A stretch of DNA of 64,000 nt from Coneutiohabitans sp964457925 (GTDB taxonomy: Bacteria; Zhuqueibacterota; Zhuqueibacteria; Zhuqueibacterales; Zhuqueibacteraceae), in assembly GCA_964457925.1 (NCBI GenBank), contig CAYWGH010000021.1, positions 1 through 64,000 of the forward strand, given 5' to 3'. The notes under the pieces were generated by a model. That model worked only from the letters and a program-made list of their open reading frames with translations, did no database searches and had not been told where the DNA came from. Positions 52,841 through 59,977 of this stretch are shown piece by piece (within the stretch, counting starts at the first letter, position 1; every line of letters begins with the position of its first letter). Position numbers and translations under genes: made by a program.

Positions 52841-53506
52841 ATGCAAGAGCTCATTCGAGTGTTCATTGTCGATGACAATCGCTTGCTGCGTGAAGGCCTG
52901 GTTTCCATGCTGGCGGAGCAGGAGGATATCATTGTTATTGGCGCGGCGGCGAGCGGGCGCAAGGCGTTAGAACAAATCAAAAACTTGCGCCCGGAGATCG
53001 CGCTTATTGATATTGGCATGCCGGGCAAAAATGGCATCGAGGTGACACAAGAGTTGCGCCGGAATGTGCCGGAGGCCAAAGTGATCATTCTCGGGATGGT
53101 CGATTTGACCGGCGAAATCATGGCGTGCATCGAGGCGGGGGCCGCGGGATATGTTTTGAAAGAAGCCTCGTTTGACTATCTGGTTGAAACCATCCGCTCG
53201 GTTCACTGCGGAGAGTCGGTCGTTTCCCCCCAGATGGCGGCTTCACTCTTTTCACGCATCGCGGAGCTGGCTGCCGAACGCCTGCCGAGAATTCCGCCGA
53301 GCCCCGCCAAGCTGACCACACGTGAATTGGAAATCATTAATGTGATTGCTGAAGGGTTGTCCAACAAAGAAATTGCCCAGCGTCTCTCCATCGAAGCCCA
53401 AACCGTAAAAAATCACATCCATAATATTCTCGAAAAACTTCAGCTCAAAAATCGCCAGGAGGCGGTGGAATTCGCCCGCGCAAGAAACCTGTTGAAAAAG
53501 AATTAA
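52841..53506 (+). CDS. LuxR/NarL-type response regulator
   Basis: A 221-residue two-domain transcription regulator. The receiver has the acidic pair D11-D12 (VFIVDDNRLL), phosphoacceptor D57 in IALIDIGMPGKNG, and the switch Lys in GYVLKEASFDYLVE. The DNA-binding domain is a GerE helix-turn-helix: LTTRELEIINVIAEGLSNKE, then IAQRLSIEAQTVKNHIHNIL. The ATG at 52841 follows AGGGA; TTG 52835 would add 2 residues. No histidine kinase is adjacent; the downstream genes are a degenerate receiver, two unknown proteins and a PP2C phosphatase. Confidence 0.94.
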   Translation: MQELIRVFIVDDNRLLREGLVSMLAEQEDIIVIGAAASGRKALEQIKNLRPEIALIDIGMPGKNGIEVTQELRRNVPEAKVIILGMVDLTGEIMACIEAGAAGYVLKEASFDYLVETIRSVHCGESVVSPQMAASLFSRIAELAAERLPRIPPSPAKLTTRELEIINVIAEGLSNKEIAQRLSIEAQTVKNHIHNILEKLQLKNRQEAVEFARARNLLKKN

Positions 53507-53527
53507 GCCGGCCATAATCTTGCAGTC

Positions 53528-53543
53528 AAAGTACTGGTACTTT
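53528..53543. promoter_or_regulatory. 16-nt operator-like palindrome AAAGTAC-TG-GTACTTT
   Basis: Two perfect 7-base arms with a 2-base spacer lie 21 bases after the response regulator stop, upstream of the degenerate receiver gene. About 30 bases further is CTAGTGACAAACTAG, a second small dyad. Both suit a dimeric regulator such as the LuxR-type protein encoded upstream, but this is inference. Confidence 0.35.
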
Positions 53544-53749
53544 CGTGCATAAAACCTCAAGTGTCCTAGTGACAAACTAGTCCCACTGATAGATCATTTT
53601 TATACCCACCGATCTATTGTTCCCGTGCTCCGCTTTGTCGATATTATCAATGTTGACCCGCCGAAAAAGCAAAGCGGCGAAAAATCAAAGCAGAAACAGT
53701 TTGGACGTCACGCAGCGCTCGAGCAGTTGCTCTGACCAAAGAATCATAC

Positions 53750-54118
53750 ATGCAAAAAATCAAAGTGCTGTTGGCGAGCCGGCCCAAGATGCTGTCTGAC
53801 GTGGTCAGAAACATCATTACACACCAGCCGGATATGGAAGTGGTGGGCGAAGTGCTTGACCCAATCGAACTCTTGTTTGCTGCCCGAGCAGCCAAAGTAG
53901 ATGTGGTCATCGTCACGCCGCTCGATTCCGAGGAGGAGTCCCCCATATGCCGCCATTTGCTGGCAGAACATCCCCGGTTGAATATCGTGGCGCTGTCGGC
54001 GAACGGTGAGGCCGCATTTCTCTACGAGGGTGAGGCGCAAAAGAAGCGCATTGACGAGCCTAACGAAGACTCCATTCTTGGTGCGATACGCGCGTGCATG
54101 CATGAACGGACGAAATAA
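53750..54118 (+). CDS. Receiver-like protein lacking the phosphoacceptor aspartate
   Basis: A 122-residue single-domain protein with the length and strand pattern of a CheY-like receiver (KIKVLLASRPKMLSDVVRNI; DVVIVTPLDSEEES; PRLNIVALSANGEAAFLYEG). The acidic pair after strand 1 is replaced by ASR. The strand-3 end, where Asp is expected, is VIVTP with Thr56. The fourth strand NIVALSANG keeps the conserved Ser/Thr region. It therefore probably works without phosphorylation, as an adaptor or decoy. A divergent family other than receivers is possible. Its own start has no strong ribosome binding site. Confidence 0.6.
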   Translation: MQKIKVLLASRPKMLSDVVRNIITHQPDMEVVGEVLDPIELLFAARAAKVDVVIVTPLDSEEESPICRHLLAEHPRLNIVALSANGEAAFLYEGEAQKKRIDEPNEDSILGAIRACMHERTK

Positions 54119-54309
54119 TCAACGCTCAACATGTGGCACCATCCCGCTCGCAAATTGGATCTTGCTGCGCGGCCGTTTACGGGAAGCAGTTTCACGGTGC
54201 AACAGGCGATAAAATTACTTTCACTTGCACCTCTCGGTGGCCGAGGGCGTCACTCACATTTCACCATAGGCCAGGCCTCGGTTGCTCACGACAATTAGGA
54301 GATTATTCC

Positions 54310-54522
54310 ATGCCCATCACAACACGAGAACCAAGAACCAAATGTTACCTGCACGAAGTGCAGCGCCCGGTGGATTTGCCTTACGAGCCGTACAAATACC
54401 ACATTTGCTGGATCTGTCAACTACGCCTGTTGGAAATAGCGAAAATCAATTTTCGTTTCGAGCTTGAACATCAAGTCGTGACGATTTCCGTGCAACCTCA
54501 AGTCCCTGAAGAAGCAGCCTAG
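54310..54522 (+). CDS. Unknown 70-residue protein with paired Cys
   Basis: AGGAGATTATTCC directly before the ATG at 54310 gives a good ribosome binding site. The 70-residue product has no recognised family. Visible points are a single Cys at TKCYLHEV, a C-x2-C pair in YHICWICQLR, and a C-terminal beta-like FRFELEHQVVTISVQPQV. One more ligand would make a zinc site, possibly in a dimer. The next gene follows after 8 bases, so it belongs to an operon with the 114-residue protein and the PP2C phosphatase. Confidence 0.6.
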   Translation: MPITTREPRTKCYLHEVQRPVDLPYEPYKYHICWICQLRLLEIAKINFRFELEHQVVTISVQPQVPEEAA

Positions 54523-54530
54523 AGGAGAAT

Positions 54531-54875
54531 ATGCAAAGTCAAGGCAATACGATTTTTGTGGGTTTGAAAGTCAATGACCGGCTGCGTGACCAGCTTGATG
54601 GCAGCCATTCCACCATGAAGCCGTTCTTCAACGAAAAAAATCCCGACTTTCTCCAAATGATGCGGATCGATGACGACGAATACATCGGCAAGATTATCGC
54701 GAGCGGCGCCTCGTTGGAAGATTTGAACAATATGCTCATGAACGTGAAAACCATGCTCCAGATGATCTGCCCCAAATTCGTCATGGTTGAGGGCGCGATT
54801 AAAGTTCATGCGCTCACACCTCCGCCAGTGAGAGCAGCCAGCGCCGGGCACTACTATGGGAAAGTGATCGTTTGA
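54531..54875 (+). CDS. Unknown 114-residue protein, coupled to the PP2C phosphatase gene
   Basis: AGAGGAGAAT precedes the ATG at 54531. The 114-residue product is not recognised. It opens NTIFVGLKVNDRLRDQL, has FFNEKNPDFLQMMRIDDDEY in the middle, a helix LEDLNNMLMNVKTMLQMICP and an end GHYYGKVIV. There is no signal peptide or membrane helix. Its TGA overlaps the TTG start of the phosphatase gene (TTGA), so the two products are made together, which suggests a direct partner or regulator of the phosphatase. Confidence 0.65.
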   Translation: MQSQGNTIFVGLKVNDRLRDQLDGSHSTMKPFFNEKNPDFLQMMRIDDDEYIGKIIASGASLEDLNNMLMNVKTMLQMICPKFVMVEGAIKVHALTPPPVRAASAGHYYGKVIV

Positions 54876-56074
54876 TTCAGCCCAAAGATCTTTATCGCAA
54901 GCTCGCGGCGTTGCTGGCGGATATTGACGAGAGAAGATCAAAAGATCATTTTCTCTTTTCCGTTTTGACGAAATTGGAAAACTCCTTTGCCAAAGATTTA
55001 CACCTCACGCAAGGCCGTCTCTATGCGGAGATACACGACCAGTTCGTCCTAAAAACGGGTCCTCGTCAGCAAGAGTCTGCTTATCGTGAAAAGAATGCGG
55101 TTTTGGACGCTGAAACCGTGCAAATGGTGGTCAGCAATGGTAGCTATATTTATAACGATCCGTCGCTGAACATTAATAAGCATGCCAGCTTACAACGTGA
55201 ATACACGACTCCAGCAGCATTTCTGATACGGAACGCGGACCGCCGCTGGATTTTTGTCTTTGCCCTCACCAGAGGCTGGGTTCGGGAGGAAGTGGAGTTT
55301 TGCTTGAATGCGGTGCGGGCGCTGCTCAACTTTCGACTGCAAGCCGACGCGATGACGAACGCCATGCAGCAGGCCGTAATGATCCAACAGAGCCTTTTAC
55401 CGAACAGCCCGCCCTACATTGCAGGCTACGAAACCGCCGGGCGTTCACAACCCGCGGAAGAGGTGGGTGGTGATTTTTTTGATTTTTCAGTGTTCGGGGC
55501 AGAAAGCTTCAGCGCGGCGGTGGGAGATGCCAGCGGGCACGGACTGCCGGCAGCCCTTCTGGTGCGTGATGTCGTGACCGGTTTGCGCATGGGCGTGGAA
55601 AAAGAAATGAAAATGGCCGAGGCGATGCAAAAACTCAATCGTGTCATTCACCGCAGCACCCTGTCCACCCGTTTTGTCTCGCTATTTTATGGAGAGATTG
55701 AAAGCAACGGCAATATTTTTTATGTCAATGCCGGACATCCGCCGCCGCTGCTCGTGCAGGGCGCACAGGTCAAACAGCTCGGCGCGACCGGCACAATTCT
55801 CGGCGCAATGCCCGAAATCTCGCTGCAACGCGCGTTCATACACTTCTCACCCGGCGCCGTTTTGGTGATGTATAGTGATGGCCTGTTGGAGCGGCGCAAC
55901 CAAGCGGATGAAGAATTCGGGATCACACGCTTGGGAAACCTGATTGTTGAGCATCAAAAGAGTAGCGCACAAAAAATTCTCGAGGTGATTTATCAAACCG
56001 TCTTTGCGTTTGGAAATCAAACAAAGTGGCAGGATGATATTACCGCAGTGGTTGTCAGAAAAATTGTGGTTTGA
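54872..56074 (+). CDS. PP2C-type serine phosphatase (SpoIIE/RsbU-like) with N-terminal GAF-like sensor
   Basis: A 400-residue cytoplasmic protein. Residues about 20-170 look like a GAF-type sensor (HFLFSVLTKLENSFAKDLHL, RLYAEIHDQFVL, FVFALTRGW). The linker QQAVMIQQSLLPNSPP leads to a PP2C domain with metal-binding EEVGGDFFDF, GDASGHGLPAALL, FYVNAGHPPPLL, VMYSDGLLER and WQDDITAVVV. Such enzymes dephosphorylate STAS-type anti-anti-sigma factors in partner-switching pathways. No STAS or anti-sigma kinase gene is adjacent. The start is TTG 54872 overlapping the previous stop. Confidence 0.88.
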   Translation: MIQPKDLYRKLAALLADIDERRSKDHFLFSVLTKLENSFAKDLHLTQGRLYAEIHDQFVLKTGPRQQESAYREKNAVLDAETVQMVVSNGSYIYNDPSLNINKHASLQREYTTPAAFLIRNADRRWIFVFALTRGWVREEVEFCLNAVRALLNFRLQADAMTNAMQQAVMIQQSLLPNSPPYIAGYETAGRSQPAEEVGGDFFDFSVFGAESFSAAVGDASGHGLPAALLVRDVVTGLRMGVEKEMKMAEAMQKLNRVIHRSTLSTRFVSLFYGEIESNGNIFYVNAGHPPPLLVQGAQVKQLGATGTILGAMPEISLQRAFIHFSPGAVLVMYSDGLLERRNQADEEFGITRLGNLIVEHQKSSAQKILEVIYQTVFAFGNQTKWQDDITAVVVRKIVV

Positions 56075-56167
56075 CCTCTTGGTGCATGGTGGGCGGAGCC
56101 GGGGAACCGCGTCGCGGCCTTGGGGCAACACTTGGAGCGGTTGCAGCCCAAACCCCAGAAACCGGAA

Positions 56168-56620
56168 CTAGGCGCGTGACCTCACCGCAAAAACATAATT
56201 ATGGCTGGACTTGATGCAGTTCAGTTGGCTGTAGCCATAATTAAAATTGACATACCACGCGAAGTCCGCATTCCCTCTTTCCGAGGTCCACATCCACAAT
56301 CTCTGCTTGGCATTGAAAATCGGGTTGATATACAGGCCGGCGTTGCTGGGAGAATCTTGCAACAGCGTCAAGGCTTCTTCTAACGTGGGCAACCGCCAAT
56401 CGGTGAAGCCGGCAAACTCACACTTATTCAAATGGTGAACCCAAGTCATGGCCATAGGGTAGGCCATCGCTTGAGAGGAGCTAGATTGCTGCCACATTAA
56501 TCCGGTCGCGCGGTCAATCACGACTTCATCTCGGCGCAAAACCCTCGCTACGAATCTATTCGTCCTGCGGATTTTTTTGATCTTGCCGGAAGTCTTGGTC
56601 AAGCTATTCTCTACGTGCAT
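56168..56620 (-). CDS. DUF1566 (Lcl C-terminal) domain protein
   Basis: A 150-residue protein with one DUF1566 domain. The marks are VVIDRATGLMWQQSSSSQAM, FAGFTDWRLPTLEEALTLL, NPIFNAKQRLWMWTSE and the late VFAVRSRA. The fold is related to C-type-lectin/formylglycine-generating domains, and the function is unknown. The ATG at 56620 has GAGGAAAAATT upstream; the frame extends 24 codons further but without signal. No signal peptide is seen. It converges with the PP2C gene. Confidence 0.82.
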   Translation of the reverse strand: MHVENSLTKTSGKIKKIRRTNRFVARVLRRDEVVIDRATGLMWQQSSSSQAMAYPMAMTWVHHLNKCEFAGFTDWRLPTLEEALTLLQDSPSNAGLYINPIFNAKQRLWMWTSERGNADFAWYVNFNYGYSQLNCIKSSHNYVFAVRSRA

Positions 56621-56785
56621 AATTTTTCCTCTACCGGCGCGCAGTCGCGCTGGCATAAAAAAGGGTGATACTCTGGCTCGTGCAGGAGGCAATATACGCT
56701 AAAATAGCTTAGCAAAGAAGCTCTATTTGAAAAATATAGAAAGACTAGGCGCGTGAACTGTTGCTACAACCATGCTGAACGACTT

Positions 56786-57640
56786 TCAAAATAGTGCCGA
56801 TAAGACCCGCCACAGCGCAAACACAAACGCGATCGCGGTCGCGCCGAGCGCAACAATTCCCCACAGTTGAATACGATTATTCTCTTTCTGCCTCTCGGAA
56901 TAGCCCAGCAACATGGCAGCGAGGTAGCCGCCCACAAAACCGCCGCCGTGCGCCCAGTTGTTGACTATCCCGCCCATGAAAAAGCCAAACACAAACATCA
57001 TGACGGCAAATTGCATGGCCTGGCTGTACACGCCCTGGCCAAATGTGCCGCCGCGGCTGCGGCCATAATAAACCAAGGCGCCCAACAGTCCAAAAATCGA
57101 GCCGGACGCGCCTACGGTGTAGGGAATGCCGACGATAAAAGAGACGACAAACCCGAGGGCGCCGGATAACGTGAAAATCACAATCAAACGGCTCACGCCA
57201 AACAACTCTTCCACGGGCGGCGCAAGCTGCCGCAGCCACAATAAGTTGAAAAAAATGTGCGGTAACGAACCATGCAGATAAATTGCGGTGATCAACGTCC
57301 ACCAACGCCCTTCAAGAATGGCAGCCAGGCCAGTCATGCCCATCCTGTCGAGTATGGCGGCATCTGGCGAGAGAAAGCCGAGCAGCATGCCGATCAAGCC
57401 GCCGCCTCGCGTGCGAAATATCGCGCTCGGATTCAATAACAAAGCCAACACATACAATGCCACACACACGGTTGTAACGATTTGTGTGAATCCCAAATTT
57501 TGAAATAGTTGTCGAAGCTTTGGCCCGGCGCCCCACAGCCCGGGATTTTTGTAGCCGCAATAGACACAGGTCTCGGCTTTGCCGCTGATGAGTTTGCCGC
57601 AATTCGGACAAATGATCGCGCGCAATTCTTGTTCTGCCAT
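56786..57640 (-). CDS. Rhomboid-family intramembrane serine protease with zinc ribbon
   Basis: A 284-residue inner-membrane protease. The N-terminal zinc ribbon has C11-P-N-C14 and C25-V-Y-C28. At least six membrane helices follow. The catalytic pair is S179 in GASGSIFG and H231 in NNWAHGGGFVGGYLAAMLLG; the L1 loop has HGSLPHIFFNLLWL. It cuts single-pass proteins in the membrane. The start follows AAAGG. It appears monocistronic, and its substrates are unknown. Confidence 0.92.
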   Translation of the reverse strand: MAEQELRAIICPNCGKLISGKAETCVYCGYKNPGLWGAGPKLRQLFQNLGFTQIVTTVCVALYVLALLLNPSAIFRTRGGGLIGMLLGFLSPDAAILDRMGMTGLAAILEGRWWTLITAIYLHGSLPHIFFNLLWLRQLAPPVEELFGVSRLIVIFTLSGALGFVVSFIVGIPYTVGASGSIFGLLGALVYYGRSRGGTFGQGVYSQAMQFAVMMFVFGFFMGGIVNNWAHGGGFVGGYLAAMLLGYSERQKENNRIQLWGIVALGATAIAFVFALWRVLSALF

Positions 57641-57882
57641 TTTAGCCTTTCGCTTGAAAGCAACTCTTGTGCAAAGTTATTGCGCAAACGGGAAATCGAA
57701 AGCGTCTCACGCAGCCCGCCGGTTTCAAACAATAGTTGAAGCCAACCCGCTTGTCGCATGCCTTGTGCAACACCGGGAAAATCCGTTCGCGAAATGGAGT
57801 CTAATCCTTGTTCGTTATTTTTGCAAGCGTTTTTTAGATCAAAGAATTCAACGAAATTCTGGGAGATTTGTAGCAAAATGAA

Positions 57883-57915
57883 CAAGGGCAAAACGTTCAA
57901 AGCGTCCTGCCCTTG
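57883..57915. repeat. Hairpin CAAGGGCA / TGCCCTTG upstream of the rhomboid gene
   Basis: Eight-base arms are perfect around a 17-base loop with an inner ACGTT/AGCGT symmetry. It lies in the gap 57641-57962, which holds no supported gene. Confidence 0.4.
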
Positions 57916-57962
57916 ATGGTGTTGCCTGTCATTTGTGCGGGGCACGACATGCGGCAGTTCAC

Positions 57963-58072
57963 TTGACTATGTCCGATTCACCGCGAGAGGCAGAGTTCGC
58001 TGAGAATTCTAATAAATCTTACTCTGCGATCTCCGCGCCACTGCGGTGATTTTTTGAATATGACAAAGTCGA
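57963..58072 (+). repeat. Dispersed 107-110 bp MITE-like repeat, copy 4
   Basis: The left end TTGACTATGTCCGATTCACC and right end (reverse complement TCGACTTTGTCATATTCA) form terminal inverted repeats. The long middle block AATTCTAATAAATCTTACTC with TGCGATCTCCGCGCCACTGC is shared with copy 1 almost base for base. Its right end is 1 base from the stop codon of the beta-lactamase-like gene. Confidence 0.82.
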
Positions 58073-58073
58073 G

Positions 58074-59861
58074 TTAATCGCCCGCGCCTGATCTCCAATA
58101 TCTTTCCAAATCCAATAATTCATATCCGGCTTTGCTGCGTTCCATTATCTTTTTATAGAGCGGGCAATAATCATGATTGCGATTGAGATAATAACCCTCG
58201 TCGCCGGCCAGCCAAACGCCTGACCAAAGAGCCTTGTTGTTCTCGTGATAAACTTCGACATCCACCAGCCGCATGCCCTCCGCCGCCATTTCCTCCCATT
58301 TTTCATGAAAGCCCTGAGAGTCAAAATTTCGCCAGAGCGCGTATTTGCCGCTGCCGGCGCGAAAAACGCCCGCCCAACGCTGCTTGCCCTCCACTTCATA
58401 AGTCTCGAGATCGATGAGACGCTGCCCGTCAGCCGACATCTCCTGCCATTTTTGGTGAAAACCGTCGGAATCAAAATTGCGCCACAGCGCATAGCGCCCG
58501 CCTTGTTTGTTGAAAATGCCATCCCAGCGCCGCGCGCCGCTCTGCGCCGTGTATGTCTCAAGATCCACCAACCGGTAACCGGCATTCGACAACTTTTGCC
58601 ATTCTTCATTGAAATCGTCTTGATCATATCCTTTGCGGATCACTTGATCACGATTGCCTTTGCGCCAGACACCGGCATAGTGATAATCAGATTGATCCTC
58701 AGCATTGCAACTCCATTCATACTCGCCCGGCGAAAGCATGACGCCCAGCGCTTGCAGAATCTTCCTGCCGAGAATCGTGGCGCGCGCCCACTCCGAATTG
58801 CTCATGACGGCAACGCCCAATTTGCTGTACGGCATCACAACATAGTACGTGGCGGTTTTCGTCTGGCTGCCGGAATGTGACACGCGGCGATTGTTGCCGC
58901 TGCCTTCGATGCTGAATCCATAGCTATAATTGGAATCCGCCTGTTTTGTCCACATCAACTCATAGGTCGAGTCTTGCAATATTTGCCGGTTTGCCAAGCC
59001 TTTGACGAATCGGGTCACATCCGTGATAGTGGATTTGAAGCCGCCGCCGGGAAGCTTCCAACTCACATCGTCATCGTCGCGACGCTGAATGTCGCCATCG
59101 TCATCTTTATAATAACCGATCGCCTCGGCTGAGCTTGCGCCGAACACGTAATCCGGCTTGAGCGTACTCATCCCCAGCGGCTGCGCGGTGTACTCATTCA
59201 CCAACTGCACATAGCCCTTGTTGTATGCCTGCATGCCGGCGTTTTCCACCACGGCGCCGGCGAGAATAAAACCGAATGTGCTGTAAAGATATTTTGCGCC
59301 CGGCGTAAACAGCAAGGGCGATTCCTGAAAAATATTCACGGCGTTCGCCGCATTCCACGCCTGGTTCTTGGGATAATTTTCTTCTTTCTCCCGCCATTCC
59401 GCATACGCCGAATCCATTTGTGCATAGTGTCCGACGCCGCTGCGATTTTGCAGCACATGCGCAACATTGACGCCCGCGTGCGGATACGAGGCAACGTATG
59501 ACCGGGCGGAAGCATTCAAATCGAGCTTGCCGTTTTCGCGCAATTTCATGGCCGCCACCGCGGTCAAGGATTTGGACATGGAGGCCCAACGAAACTCCGT
59601 GGAGAGCGTGACCGGCGCGCGCGCCTCCCAATCTTTATAGCCGTATCCCTTGAGGAACGCGATTTTTCCGTTCTTGACAATGCCGACCGCCGCGCCGATC
59701 ATTTCCTGTGCAATCATTTCATCGGTGATGATTTTTTCGATTTGCTGCGCAGCGGCATTATCGAGCGGCTCTTCAACCGGGCCGCAAGAGTTGGAATTGC
59801 CGAGCAGCAGGAGAAGGCACAGAAACAAGAATACGAATGCGAGTCTTTTGAAGAATATCAT
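58074..59861 (-). CDS. Beta-lactamase-fold serine hydrolase with polyglycine-hydrolase-like repeats
   Basis: A 595-residue exported protein, possibly a lipoprotein (Cys26 after a weak lipobox, GNSNSC). Residues about 35-370 are a class C beta-lactamase/D-alanyl esterase domain with S94-M-S-K97, a YST motif in place of Tyr-x-Asn, and HSG in RRVSHSGSQT. The C-terminal 210 residues hold four repeats of about 46 residues: AGVWRKGN, DGIFNKQG, AGVFRAGS and SGVWLAGD, each followed by a W-x-L/M-x5-G-x-RL-x-D-x-E-x-Y unit. Such repeats are known from fungal polyglycine hydrolases joined to the same catalytic fold. Target peptide or cell-wall bond unknown. Confidence 0.85.
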   Translation of the reverse strand: MIFFKRLAFVFLFLCLLLLLGNSNSCGPVEEPLDNAAAQQIEKIITDEMIAQEMIGAAVGIVKNGKIAFLKGYGYKDWEARAPVTLSTEFRWASMSKSLTAVAAMKLRENGKLDLNASARSYVASYPHAGVNVAHVLQNRSGVGHYAQMDSAYAEWREKEENYPKNQAWNAANAVNIFQESPLLFTPGAKYLYSTFGFILAGAVVENAGMQAYNKGYVQLVNEYTAQPLGMSTLKPDYVFGASSAEAIGYYKDDDGDIQRRDDDDVSWKLPGGGFKSTITDVTRFVKGLANRQILQDSTYELMWTKQADSNYSYGFSIEGSGNNRRVSHSGSQTKTATYYVVMPYSKLGVAVMSNSEWARATILGRKILQALGVMLSPGEYEWSCNAEDQSDYHYAGVWRKGNRDQVIRKGYDQDDFNEEWQKLSNAGYRLVDLETYTAQSGARRWDGIFNKQGGRYALWRNFDSDGFHQKWQEMSADGQRLIDLETYEVEGKQRWAGVFRAGSGKYALWRNFDSQGFHEKWEEMAAEGMRLVDVEVYHENNKALWSGVWLAGDEGYYLNRNHDYCPLYKKIMERSKAGYELLDLERYWRSGAGD

Positions 59862-59977
59862 GGCGAATTTTCCCGGTTAGAATTTATCGCACAAGCTTTG
59901 ACATCCAGGCTCGGTCATGTTCAGCCATGACTGGCCATGATTACATTCCAGGCGATTGATTCGTGCCCCAAGACTTC

